64,000 nt of DNA from CAYJLW01 sp964370965 (GTDB taxonomy: Bacteria > Actinomycetota > Acidimicrobiia > UBA2766): contig CAYJLW010000011.1 of the NCBI GenBank assembly GCA_964370965.1, forward strand, positions 1 through 64,000, given 5' to 3'. The translations under genes were made by a program, and so were the position numbers. Within the stretch, counting starts at the first letter, position 1; each line of letters begins with the position of its first letter. This document shows positions 51,268 through 61,074 of the stretch, in pieces. The notes beneath the pieces are model-generated. The model had not been told where the DNA came from. It searched no databases and worked only from the letters and a program-made list of their open reading frames with translations.

Positions 51268-52437
51268 GCGGCGGCGGGTCCCGGGCGACGTCCGTGGCCG
51301 TCGCCGTCGCCGCCGTGCTGCTGGGCTTCTCCGTCCTCTGGCAGTTCGTGGGCGGCACCGAGACGGGCACCGAGCCGGAGCGCTCGCCGGGGTCCACACA
51401 GAACAAGGGCGCCGGCGGAGTGTCGGGCTGGGCAGAGCTGGCGCGCCGCAACGACTTCCAGGTGAAGGAGCGCACGAAGCCGCTCGACGCGGGCGGCCTG
51501 CCCGCCCGGGGCACGCTCGTCGCCGTCGACGCCGAGGGCGTGTCCAAGGCCGAGGCCGCCGCCGTGCGGCGCTGGCTCCGCTCCGGTCGGGGTCGCCGCC
51601 TCGTCGTCGCCGGCCCCCTCGACCGCCGCCTCCTCTGGACGCTCCCCGCCGAGGTGGACCTCGACAGCGAGGGTGTGCCCGAAGCCGTCGTGCGCCCCGC
51701 GGCGCCGGCCCCGGAGACCGCCGGCGTCGAGGAGGTGGCCCCGTCCGGCCTCGTGCCCACGTTCCCGCCCTCGGGCGCCCTCCCTCTCTACCGTCTCGCC
51801 AAGGGCGCCGGCATCTACGCCATGCGCTACGAAGTCCCGGGCGGGGGCACGCTCGTAGCCGTCGCCGACGACGGAGCCGTCGTGAACGCCGGCCTCCGTG
51901 CAGCGGACAACGCCGGCTTCGCCCTCGCCCTCTGCGGCGAGGCACCTGGGCCCGTCGTCTTCGACCAGTACCACCACATGCCCCACGAGGAACCCGGGCT
52001 CTTCGCCTGGCTACCGGGGTCCTGGCAGCGGGGCCTCCTGCAGGGTCTCCTCGCCGCCGTGGTGTTCGCCCTCGCCGCCGGGATGCGCTTCGGCCCGCCC
52101 CTGCCGGAGCCCGACGTGGAGCCCCGCCGCCGCATCGAGTTCGTCGACGCGCTCGCCGGCGCCCTCCGCCACGCCAAAGGCCATGCGGAGGCCGCCGGCC
52201 TCATCAGGTCCGACCTCCGGGAGCATCTCCGGCGTAGCCTGCGCACCGGCCCCGAGGCGGGCGACACCGCCCTCGCCGACCGGGCGAGAGCCGCCGGAGC
52301 CGACCCGGCGACGGTCGACACCGCCCTCGTGCGCCCCGTCACCGACGACGAGTCGCTCCGGGCCGTGGCCGGCGCCGCCGCCGTCCTGAGGCGCGCAACG
52401 GGGCGGACCGCCGCAGAGAGCGAAAGTGGGAATCCCG

Positions 52438-52451
<14 letters not shown>
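51264..52451 (+). CDS. DUF4350-like membrane protein
   Basis: This 395-aa protein has an N-terminal helix (SVAVAVAAVLLGFSVLWQF), an external domain containing ARGTLVAVDAEGVSKAEAAAVRRWL (GATase-like, as in DUF4350) and FDQYHHMPHEEPG, a second membrane helix (GLLQGLLAAVVFALAAGMRF) and a cytoplasmic helical tail. It overlaps the DUF4129 gene by GTGA and the MoxR gene by 14 bp. Confidence 0.8.
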
Positions 52452-53366
<915 letters not shown>

Positions 53367-53370
<4 letters not shown>

Positions 53371-54734
53371 GCGACAGGGAGCGTGTGCCCCACCCCCACG
53401 GTGCCCCTGGGGCGCGCTTCGCCCCCACGGGCCGCCTCGCCCTCGTCCTCGCCGCCCTCGCGGTCGCCAACGTCGCCCTCGTCCTGCCCGGCGAGGCCTT
53501 CCTGCTCGTCGCCGCCGACGCCGTCGTCCTCGCCTTCGCCCTCGTGGACGCCCGCGCCCTGCCCGCACCCGCCGACGTCGCCGCCACCCGCACCCGGCCC
53601 CGCCTCCTCTCCCTCCGTGTCCCCAGCCGCGTCGACGTCACGGTCACGAACGCGGGGCGCCACCGGGTCCGGGGCCGGCTGCGGATCCCGCTCCCGGGCC
53701 CGCTCGTCGCCGAGAGCGACACCCTCCCCCTCGTCGTGGCCCCGCTGCGGGGGGAGACGACCGTGACGTTCACGGTCACGGGCCGGCGCCGCGGCCGCCA
53801 CACCTGCCCGCCCCTCGTGCTCGAAGCCGACGGCCCCCTCGGCCTCGTACGGCGCCGCTACCCGGTCGCCGGCGAGGACGAGGTCGCCGTGTACCCGAAC
53901 CTGAAGGACGCGAAGCGGTGGGAGATCGCGTCCCGCCGCCACCGCCGGGAGGAGGCGGGCCTGCGGGTGACCCGGATGCTGGGCCTCGGCACCGACTTCG
54001 AGTCCCTGAGGGACTACCGCCCCGACGACGACTTCCGCCAGATCGACTGGCACGCCACGGCCCGCCGGGGAATCCCCGTCGCCCGCCAGTACCGCATCGA
54101 ACGCAACCAGAGCGTCCTGTTCCTCGTGGACGCCGGTCGCCTCATGGCCGCGCCCCTCGGCGACGAGGGCCTCCTCGGGGCACCCTCGCGCCTCGACGTG
54201 GCCCTGAACGCCGCCACGGCGATGGCCTACGTGTGCGGCGCCCTCGAGGACCGGGTCGGCCTCGTCGTCTTCGACGAGGAGGTGCGCTGGTGCCTGCCGC
54301 CCGCCCGGGCGCAGACGGACGTCGTCCTCGCCGCCATGTGCACCACGCAGCCCCGCCGGGTGGAGAGCGACTACGCCCTGGCATTCCGCATCGCGGGCGG
54401 CGTGAAACGCTCCCTGGTAGTGCTCTTCACAGACCTCCTCGAGGGTGCCGCCGCCCGGCCCCTCCTCGACGCCACACCGTCCTTGACGCGCCGGCACCTG
54501 GTCGTGGCGGCGTCCGTCCTCGACCCGGACGTGGAGGCCGCCGTCGGCGAACCGCCCCGGGACACCGCGGGCGCCTTCCGCCAAGCGGTCGCCGTCGAGA
54601 CGGTGCGGGCACGCTCCGCCGTCGTGGCCCAACTCCACCGCCGCGGCGTCGAGGTCGTCGAGGCCCCGCCGGAGCGCTTCTCCCCCGCGCTCGTGGACAC
54701 CTACCTCCGCCTCAAGATGACCGGGCGCCTCTAG
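53367..54734 (+). CDS. DUF58 domain protein
   Basis: This 455-aa protein has two N-terminal membrane helices, a beta-rich domain, then the DUF58 signature (GTDFESLRDYRPDDDFRQIDW followed by ATAR) leading into a von Willebrand A-like fold (LFLVDAGRLM). It is the usual partner of MoxR and overlaps it by GTGA. Interspersed repeat copy C begins 9 bp after the stop. Confidence 0.9.
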
Positions 54735-54742
54735 TCCGCTCA

Positions 54743-54847
54743 TCGAGCGGGGGACTCCGTCCCCCCTCGAGCTCCCCCCCTCCCGGACGCGGCCGGTGTT
54801 CGACTCACACGCCGTTCCGGCCGGGCGGAGCCCGGCCTCGCGAGTAG
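54743..54847 (-). repeat. Interspersed palindromic repeat, copy C
   Basis: The hairpin GGGGGAC/GTCCCCC (54749-54765) is flanked by TCGA, then a variable middle part, then the perfect palindrome GGCCGGGC-GGA-GCCCGGCC (54819-54837). It is in inverse orientation to copy B, and the two are very similar throughout, including gacgcggccg and gactca segments of the middle part. It lies between the convergent DUF58 and SpoIIM-like genes, so it may terminate both. Confidence 0.85.
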
Positions 54848-54942
54848 ACCACCCTCACCAGAGGCCCCCACCCCCGGACCGGCCAAAATGATGCCGTTCT
54901 GCCGGGATACCGGGACAACAGCATCGTTTTGACCTCGCGGCA

Positions 54943-56022
54943 TCACTTCGGAACCGGGGGGGCGGTGGCGGTGAGGACGGCCTCGGCGCGGCGGCGTTCG
55001 GCGCGGGCGTCGTCGCGGATGCGGCGGCGCGCGCTGGGCTCGGGCGTCTCGCCCCGGCGGCCCGCACAGGCGAGGTAGACCCAGAACGCCACCCCGAGGG
55101 CGAGACCGAAGAGGATGTTCACCGCCGCAGGCAGGCCCGCCGGCGTGAGGAAGCCCTCGACGAGGCCGGCGAGCACGAACCAGGGCACCGTCCCGGCGAG
55201 GACGCGGACGGCCTCGCGGCCCGCGAGCGTGAGGGCCCGGGCCCGCCGGAGGCGCCCGGGGGCGATCATCGCCCAGCCCACCTGCACCCCGGCAGCCCCC
55301 GCGAGGACGATCACGCTGAGCTCGACGACACCGTGGGGGACGACGAGGGCGAGGAGGTCGACGCCCCGGCCGTGCGAGAAGGCGAAGGCGCTCAGCCCAC
55401 CGAAGAGGAGCCCGTTGAACACGAGCAGAAATCCGCTCCCCACACAGCCCAGGACCCCGAAAGCAAAAGCGAGGAACGCCACCTTGACGTTGTTCACCGT
55501 GATCGCCACAGCTTGGACCGGCCCGGCGGACAGCGGCTGGATCGGTTCGCCCGCCCGGTTGAGCTCGTTCGCGTCGATGCCGGGAAACAGGGCGTTCGTG
55601 GCCCCGGCGGGGGCGAGGCTGTACCAGGCCCAACCACCCACGACGGCGAGGACGAGGACGACGGCAGCGGCAAGGACGAAACGGCGGCTGCGACGCACGG
55701 CCCGGGGGAACCCCGCCACCATGAAGCGCAGGCCGCGTTGCCAGAGCCCGAGGGGTGCGGCGTACAGCACGCTGTGGGCGCGCCCGGCGAGGCCGTTGAG
55801 CTCCGCGACGAGCGGGCTGCCGGGGAAGCGGAGCCGGGCCACGGCGAGGTCGGCGGCGAGAGCCCGGTAGAGGGTCCCGAAGCGGGCGACGTCTTCGGGG
55901 GGGAGCTTGCCCAGGCGACCGCTGCCCACCTGGGCGAGGAGGTTCTCGAGGGCCATCCAGTCGCCCTGACGGGTGGCGACGAAGGCCTCGGCCCGCCGCG
56001 GGCCGGCGATCGGGGTCGTCAT
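54943..56022 (-). CDS. SpoIIM-like membrane protein
   Basis: This 359-aa protein is related to stage II sporulation protein M. A cytoplasmic helical N-terminus (~100 aa) is followed by about five membrane helices with the conserved NNVKVAFLAFAFGVLG and HGVVELSVIVLAGAAG segments. SpoIIM-like and RDD proteins often accompany MoxR-DUF58 clusters in non-sporulating Actinobacteria. Its start is 21 bp from that of the divergent RDD gene. Confidence 0.88.
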   Translation of the reverse strand: MTTPIAGPRRAEAFVATRQGDWMALENLLAQVGSGRLGKLPPEDVARFGTLYRALAADLAVARLRFPGSPLVAELNGLAGRAHSVLYAAPLGLWQRGLRFMVAGFPRAVRRSRRFVLAAAVVLVLAVVGGWAWYSLAPAGATNALFPGIDANELNRAGEPIQPLSAGPVQAVAITVNNVKVAFLAFAFGVLGCVGSGFLLVFNGLLFGGLSAFAFSHGRGVDLLALVVPHGVVELSVIVLAGAAGVQVGWAMIAPGRLRRARALTLAGREAVRVLAGTVPWFVLAGLVEGFLTPAGLPAAVNILFGLALGVAFWVYLACAGRRGETPEPSARRRIRDDARAERRRAEAVLTATAPPVPK

Positions 56023-56043
56023 GTGCACGGCTAGCTTGGCCCG

Positions 56044-57081
56044 ATGATGGAGTACGAGGAGCGCCTCGTGGTGGCCACTCCCGAAGACGTCGAAGTCACG
56101 CTCACCCTAGCCGGGGTGCAGTCCCGCTTCTGCGCGGCGCTCGTCGACCTCGGTGTGCAGTACTTCGTCTTCAACGTCGTCATCACGTTCCTGTCCGCCT
56201 TCAGCATCCTGGGCGCCGGCAGTGACCTGGCGACGGCCATTCTCGTGGCGATCATGCTCCTCGCCGGCTTCGCCGTCATGTTCGGCTACTACATATTCTT
56301 CGAGCTCCTCTGGCGGGGGCGGACGCTGGGCAAGGCCGCGCTCGGCATCCATGTCGTGGGCACCGGCGGGCGGCCCCCGTCTGTGTCGGAGTCGGTGCGA
56401 CGGAACCTCCTGCGCATAGTGGACTTCCTCCCGGGGTTCTACGGCGTCGGCCTCCTCTCGATCCTCCTCACGGCCAAGCGCCAGCGTCTCGGGGATCTCG
56501 TGGGGGGGACGCTCGTCGTGAAGAAGTCCCGGGCGGCCGCCGGCATGCGCCCCTTCCTCGTCGCCCCCCGCTGGCCGGGCACACTCGACGCGTGGGACAC
56601 GTCCGGGGTGGCGAGCGACGACGACCTCCTCATCCGCCGCTACCTGGAGCGGCGTCCGTCCTTGACCCCGGTGGCCCGGACGGCGCTCGCCTGGCGGCTG
56701 ACGGAGCGCTACCGGCCCCTCGTCTCCGGAGCCGACCCCGGCGAACCCCCGGAGTACTTCCTGGAAGGTGTGGTGTGCGCCCGCTGGCTGCGGACCATGC
56801 GGACGGCGGGCCCGGGGTCCGCCCCTCCGTGGGTCGCGGGCGGGCCGCAGGCGTGGCCGACGCCGGGCCCCGGCGTCCCCGCCGGCGTGGGAGCAGGAGC
56901 GACTCCGGAGCCGGGGTCGCAGCCGGGTTGGGGCTCACCCGGAGGACCCGCGGGGCCGGTTCCCCGCTCACAGGGCCGCTCGGGCCCCATGGGGCCGCCT
57001 CCGGCCCCGGGAATCCCCCTGGGCGCGCCCTTACCCGGCCACGAACCGCGGCCGGGTTGGGGCGGGACTGACCCCGAGTGA
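56044..57081 (+). CDS. RDD-family membrane protein
   Basis: This 345-aa protein has the RDD domain at its N-terminus: RFCAALVDLGVQY in TM1, then two further helices, ending with RQRLGDLVGGTLVV. A cytoplasmic segment (about 165-250) and a long disordered Pro/Gly-rich tail follow. The function is unknown; the context suggests work with the SpoIIM-like protein and the MoxR cluster. Confidence 0.88.
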   Translation: MMEYEERLVVATPEDVEVTLTLAGVQSRFCAALVDLGVQYFVFNVVITFLSAFSILGAGSDLATAILVAIMLLAGFAVMFGYYIFFELLWRGRTLGKAALGIHVVGTGGRPPSVSESVRRNLLRIVDFLPGFYGVGLLSILLTAKRQRLGDLVGGTLVVKKSRAAAGMRPFLVAPRWPGTLDAWDTSGVASDDDLLIRRYLERRPSLTPVARTALAWRLTERYRPLVSGADPGEPPEYFLEGVVCARWLRTMRTAGPGSAPPWVAGGPQAWPTPGPGVPAGVGAGATPEPGSQPGWGSPGGPAGPVPRSQGRSGPMGPPPAPGIPLGAPLPGHEPRPGWGGTDPE

Positions 57082-57099
57082 GACACCCGTGACGGCGAC

Positions 57100-57131
57100 C
57101 TCACTCCGGGCTGTTCTGCGCCGGGAGTGAG
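57100..57131 (+). terminator. Hairpin after the RDD gene
   Basis: CTCACTCC (57100-57107) pairs with GGAGTGAG (57124-57131), and adjacent GG/CC pairs may extend the stem. It begins 18 bp after the stop codon. Confidence 0.5.
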
Positions 57132-57410
57132 ATCGACGCAGACAGTCCGGCAGCGCGGGTGGGCGTTCCTCCGAGCCCTGGTGATGACGGACTCCCGGAC
57201 GCCCTGAGGCGACATGTGGTCGGGAGCCCCAAGCACGCCAGTGACCTCAAGTTTCGACGACGACGCAGCGTGTTCCTGCCGTCACTCTCCGGGGATTCCG
57301 GGGAAGTCGCACTCGTGCAGGCGCGCCGGGAGCGCCGGCAACGGTGTTCAGCCGCGGCCCGAGAGAGGACCGGTTCGCAAGAGCGGCCAAGCCTCCCACA
57401 ACGGCGATCT
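57132..57410. other. Intergenic spacer without a visible gene
   Basis: The stretch of 279 bp lies between the RDD terminator and repeat copy B. I see no coding sequence, tRNA-like fold or clear promoter in it. It lies at the convergent junction between the RDD gene and etfA. Confidence 0.6.
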
Positions 57411-57510
57411 ACTCGCAAGGCCGGGCTCCGCCCGGCCGGAACGGCCCGTGAGTCGAACGGCGGCCGCGTCCGGGAGGGGGGAGGTCGAGGGGGGACGAAG
57501 TCCCCCTTTG
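57411..57510 (+). repeat. Interspersed palindromic repeat, copy B
   Basis: The perfect palindrome GGCCGGGC-TCC-GCCCGGCC (57419-57437), a variable middle part, then GGGGGAC-GAA-GTCCCCC (57490-57506). The second hairpin starts 5 bp beyond the etfA stop codon on the minus strand, the same placement as in copies A and C relative to their genes. Confidence 0.85.
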
Positions 57511-57511
57511 A

Positions 57512-58477
57512 TCATCCCTTGCGCTTCTTGAGCTCCTCGGTGAGGGCGGGGACGACCTTGAAGAGGTCGCCCACGACACCGAAATCCGCGAGGCCGAAGA
57601 TGGGGGCCTCGGGATCCTTGTTGACGGCGACGATGTTCTTGGACGTCTGCATGCCGGCCCGGTGCTGGATGGCGCCGGAGATGCCGCAGGCGATGTAGAG
57701 GTTCGGCGACACGGTCTTGCCGGTCTGGCCGACCTGGTTCTGGTGCGGGTACCAGCCGGCGTCGACGGCCGCCCGGGACGCTCCCACGGCGGCGCCGAGG
57801 ACGTCCGCGAGCTCCTCGACGACCTTGAAGTTCTCCGGGCCCCCGAGTCCGCGGCCGCCCGAGACGATGACGCCGGCCTCGTCCACGGCGGGGCGACCGG
57901 AGGCCTGGACCACGGTCTCGAGGATCTTCACCTGCTTGGAGGACTCCTGGATCGCGGAGCCGTCCAGCGTGACCTCGGTGGCGCCGCCTGCGCCGTTCTC
58001 CACGCCGAAGCTGTTCGGCTTCACCGTGATCACCTGCGGGCTCGACGTGCAGCGCGACTTGGAGACCATGGCGCCACCGAAGACGGCCTTGGTGGCGACG
58101 AAGCGGTCGCCGTCGGCCTCGAGGCCCACGGCATCGACGACGACACCGACGCCGAGGCGGGCGCAGAGGCGACCGGCGAGGTCCTTGCCGCCGGGCGTGG
58201 AGGCGACCAGGATCGCGTCAGGGGAGCTGTCGGCGACGACCTGCGCGAGCACGTCCACCGAGGGCCGGGCGAGGAAGTCGCTGATCGCGGCGTCCTCGCA
58301 GACGAAGACCTTGTCGGGGCCGACCTCGGCGATCGCTGCCTTGTGGTCTGCGTAGCCCGCACCCAGGTAGGCGGCCCAGACCTCGCCTCCACCCAAGGAG
58401 CGGGCGGCCGAGAGCATCTCGAGGCTGACCTTGCGGAGCTTGCCGGCCTCGTGGTCCATGACGACCAGAACGTTCAT
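57512..58477 (-). CDS. etfA: Electron transfer flavoprotein alpha subunit
   Basis: This is a 321-aa EtfA/FixB. The C-terminal FAD-binding half is clear (VSGGRGLGGPENF, SRAAVDAGWYPHQNQVGQTGK, YIACGISGAIQH, VAVNKDPEAPIF). Together with EtfB it passes electrons from acyl-CoA dehydrogenases to the respiratory chain. The ATG has AAGGAG 6 bp upstream. It is second in the etfB-etfA operon. Confidence 0.97.
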   Translation of the reverse strand: MNVLVVMDHEAGKLRKVSLEMLSAARSLGGGEVWAAYLGAGYADHKAAIAEVGPDKVFVCEDAAISDFLARPSVDVLAQVVADSSPDAILVASTPGGKDLAGRLCARLGVGVVVDAVGLEADGDRFVATKAVFGGAMVSKSRCTSSPQVITVKPNSFGVENGAGGATEVTLDGSAIQESSKQVKILETVVQASGRPAVDEAGVIVSGGRGLGGPENFKVVEELADVLGAAVGASRAAVDAGWYPHQNQVGQTGKTVSPNLYIACGISGAIQHRAGMQTSKNIVAVNKDPEAPIFGLADFGVVGDLFKVVPALTEELKKRKG

Positions 58478-58518
58478 CTACGTCTCCTTCCGGGAATCCT
58501 GCCCTGCGTGGCGCCCCG

Positions 58519-59295
58519 TCAGAGGAGCTTCTGCTCCTGCAGCCAGTCGGCGAGGCGCTCGAAGGCGGTGCCGTCGTCCTCGATCTTGATGCCGGCCTCC
58601 TTGGTGGGCCGGGGGATGATCTCCTCGACCTTGGCCTGCGCGTTCGCGAGGCCCGTCTTGGCGGTGTCGATGCCGCAGTCGGCCGCCGACCAGGTCTGGA
58701 CGGGCTTCTGCTTGGCGGCCATGATCCCCTTGAAGCTGGGGTAGCGGGGCTCGTTGATGCCCTTCACGACGGAGAGGATCGCGGGCGTGGACGCCTCCAC
58801 GACCTGGTAGCCGCCCTCGGTCTCCCGGTTCGCCTTCACAATGCCCTCGCCGGTCTCGAGCGACTTCGTGAAGATGAGCCCGGGCTTGCCCGTCATCTCG
58901 GCGACCATGGAGGGCACCACGCTCTCGCGGGCGTCGGTGGACTCCGAACCCAGGATGCAGAGGTCGTACTCGAGCTTGCCCAGCGCCTGGGAGAGAGCGT
59001 GGGCGACGGCCCAGGCGTCGGAGCCGGCGAGGGCGGGGTCGCTCACGACGACACCCTTGTCGGCGCCCATGGCGAGGGCCTTGCGCACGATGGCGCCGGA
59101 GGACTCCGGGCCCACGCACAGGACCGTGACCTCGCCCCCGTGCGCCTCGCGGATCTGGAGGGCGGCCTCGGTGCCGTACTCGTCGAGGGGGTTCAGGACG
59201 GCCTCGACGCCGTCCCGGTCGACGGTCATGTCGTCGGAGAACTTCTTGTCGGCGGCGGTGTCCGGCACCGACTTCACGCACACGACGATGTTCAA
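58519..59295 (-). CDS. etfB: Electron transfer flavoprotein beta subunit
   Basis: This is a 258-aa EtfB/FixA with the conserved NPLDEYGTEAAL, VLCVGPESSGAIVRKALAMGAD and EMTGKP segments that bind AMP and EtfA. Translation starts at TTG (59295), supported by AGGAGG 6 bp upstream. It is first in etfB-etfA. Confidence 0.96.
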   Translation of the reverse strand: MNIVVCVKSVPDTAADKKFSDDMTVDRDGVEAVLNPLDEYGTEAALQIREAHGGEVTVLCVGPESSGAIVRKALAMGADKGVVVSDPALAGSDAWAVAHALSQALGKLEYDLCILGSESTDARESVVPSMVAEMTGKPGLIFTKSLETGEGIVKANRETEGGYQVVEASTPAILSVVKGINEPRYPSFKGIMAAKQKPVQTWSAADCGIDTAKTGLANAQAKVEEIIPRPTKEAGIKIEDDGTAFERLADWLQEQKLL

Positions 59296-59501
59296 GCGGA
59301 GCCTCCTGGGTTCCGGCGCCTCGGCGCCACGAAGGATCTCGGGTGCGCTGGCCGGATCAGGCGAAAACTCGACCGCGCGGTCAAGATTGCTACCCCCTGG
59401 GGCCCGGCGGGGTCAAACCCTGGTTCCGGAAGCGAGGGATTGCGGCCGGGTCGCGCTGCGGTTGCGCAGACGTACCGCAGGCGGGGGAGAGCGGGGTCTC
59501 T

Positions 59502-59530
59502 TGATAGCACTGCCCTACCGCCCGCTATCA
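59502..59530 (+). promoter_or_regulatory. Operator-like inverted repeat before vapBC
   Basis: TGATAGC (59502-59508) and GCTATCA (59524-59530) form a perfect 7-bp inverted repeat with a 15-bp spacer, ending 8 bp before the antitoxin ATG. RHH-type antitoxins usually repress their own operon through such sites. Confidence 0.6.
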
Positions 59531-59538
59531 TTACCCAC

Positions 59539-59826
59539 ATGCGCCAGCTCATCACACGCATGGACGACGACCTGCGCACCCGTCTCAAGGACCGGGCGGC
59601 GGCCGAGGGGTGCTCCGTGAACGCCCTCGTCGTGGAGATCCTCGAGGACGCCCTCGCCGGCGGGGACTCCCGACGGGCCCTGAAGCGCCGCCTCGTCGCC
59701 GACGGGCTCGCGGTCGTGCCCGCGCCTCCGGCGGGGCGCCTCTCCCGGGACGCTGCCATTGCCTCCACGGCAGGGACGGGCCGGGCCGTGAGCGAGGCGC
59801 TGGAAGCCGAACGTCGCCGCCGGTGA
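59539..59826 (+). CDS. RHH-type antitoxin of a VapBC module
   Basis: This 95-aa protein has a short N-terminal ribbon-helix-helix segment (RMDDDLRTRLKDRAAAEGCSVNALVVEIL) and a disordered C-terminal half that would bind the toxin. It closely resembles FitA/VapB antitoxins. Its TGA overlaps the GTG of the PIN toxin (GTGA). Confidence 0.85.
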   Translation: MRQLITRMDDDLRTRLKDRAAAEGCSVNALVVEILEDALAGGDSRRALKRRLVADGLAVVPAPPAGRLSRDAAIASTAGTGRAVSEALEAERRRR

Positions 59827-60266
59827 GCCTGCTCTACGCCGACACGAGCGCCCTCGTGCGGGCCTACCTGATGGACGAGCCCGACCACGAGGCGCTCCGC
59901 TCCCGCCTGCTCGAGGGTGACGAACCCGTCGTCACGTCCGAGCTCGCCCGCGTCGAGCTCACGAGCGCGATCACCGCCGCCGGAAGGGCCCGGCGCCTGC
60001 GTCGGCCGCAGCGCCTCCTGGACCGCTTCGACGCCGACTGCGGCCCCGCCGGCCCCCTCGCCCTCTTGCGCCTGCGCCCAGAGGTCGTCCTGCCCGCAGC
60101 GATCGAGCTCGTGAAGAGCCACGGCCTGCGCACCCTGGACGGCATCCACCTCGCCGTGGCCGTCGCTGAGGCCCGCCCCCTCGCCGGCGCCGCCGGCCTC
60201 GTGCTCGTCACCCGCGACACCGACCAGGCCCGCGTGGCCACCGCCCTGGACCTGGTCGTCGCCTGA
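59823..60266 (+). CDS. vapC: PIN-domain toxin of a VapBC module
   Basis: This 147-aa PIN-fold ribonuclease has the acidic set D7 (YADTSALV), E45 (RVELTSAI), D106 (TLDGIHLA) and D132 (TRDTDQ), which bind Mg2+ for RNA cleavage. Length and order match VapC. It is coupled to its antitoxin. The module sits inside the etfB / methyltransferase divergent junction that is directly abutting in M. tuberculosis. Confidence 0.9.
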   Translation: MSLLYADTSALVRAYLMDEPDHEALRSRLLEGDEPVVTSELARVELTSAITAAGRARRLRRPQRLLDRFDADCGPAGPLALLRLRPEVVLPAAIELVKSHGLRTLDGIHLAVAVAEARPLAGAAGLVLVTRDTDQARVATALDLVVA

Positions 60267-60302
60267 GGACCCGCCCCAGCCCGCCGGTACCATCGCCGGG
60301 TC

Positions 60303-61074
60303 ATGGCAGAACCCACCCCACTCGTCCTCACCGGTGAGCGCACCCTGCCCGGGATCCCGGAGGAGAACTACTGGTTCTGCCGCCACCTCTTCGCGTACGA
60401 GCTGGCCGCGGGCCTCGGCGCGGGGCGGATCCTCGACGCCGGCTGCGGCGAGGGGTACGGCACGGCGCTGCTGGCCGGCGTGCGGGGGGGCCCAAACAAC
60501 CCACGGGGGGGGNNNNNNNNNNCAACGCACGTACGTGCGTTGTGAGCCTCCAACGTCGGCCGTGGGGATGGAACGGGACCCGGTCGCGGTCGCCCACGCG
60601 GCGGCCCGCTACCCCGGGGCCCGCTTCGTGCGCGGCGACTGCGGAGCGCTGCCGTTTTCCGACGGCGCCTTCGACGCCGTCGTGAGCCTGCAAGTCGTCG
60701 AACACCTCCCCGACCCGGCCGCCTTCGTCGCAGAGTGCTCCCGGGTGCTCGCCCCCGGCGGGACGTTCCTGTGCTCCACGCCGAACCGCCTCACGTTCAC
60801 CCCGCCGGGCCGGGCGCGCAACCCGTTCCACGTCACGGAGCTCACCGCCGCCGAGCTGTCGGCGCTTCTCGCGCCCCACTTCGGCGCCGTCCGCCTGGAG
60901 GGGGTCGTCGACGACTCGCCCGGCCTCGCCGACGCGCTCGTCGAGGCCGCCCTCGCCGGGCAGCCGCCCCCGCCCTGGGCGGACGACGCCGTCGCCGCGA
61001 CCACGACCGCCTCCTTCTCGCGCACGGACGATCCCGACGCCGCGCTCGACCTCCTCGCCTGGTGCACCAGGTGA
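60303..61074 (+). CDS. SAM-dependent methyltransferase, interrupted by gap
   Basis: The N-terminal part (60303 to about 60485) carries SAM motif I, ILDAGCGEGYGTALLAG. The C-terminal part (from about 60569, in a different frame) continues with MERDPVAVAHAAARYPGARFVRGD, motif DAVVSLQVVEHLPDP and LAPGGTFLCSTPN. Between them lie G/C junk, ten Ns and a 16-bp palindrome, so the frame change is an assembly artefact and the real gene is probably intact at about 240 aa. It is coupled by GTGA to a GH57 branching enzyme, as Rv3030 is to Rv3031 in M. tuberculosis, where the pair is linked to methylglucose lipopolysaccharide synthesis. Confidence 0.8.
60513..60522. other. Assembly gap (10 N) inside the methyltransferase gene
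   Basis: The gap is preceded by a G run and followed by the perfect palindrome ACGCACGTACGTGCGT (60526-60541). About 15-25 residues between motif I and motif II of the enzyme are replaced by this sequence. Confidence 0.95.

Noticed and set aside
54740..55633. Minus-strand open frame overlapping the SpoIIM-like gene
   Set aside because: Low-complexity Arg/Pro translation in the wrong frame; the real gene has clear membrane helices in another frame.
60303..61074. Methyltransferase pseudogene by frameshift
   Set aside because: The break coincides with an N gap and junk sequence, and both halves are otherwise well conserved.
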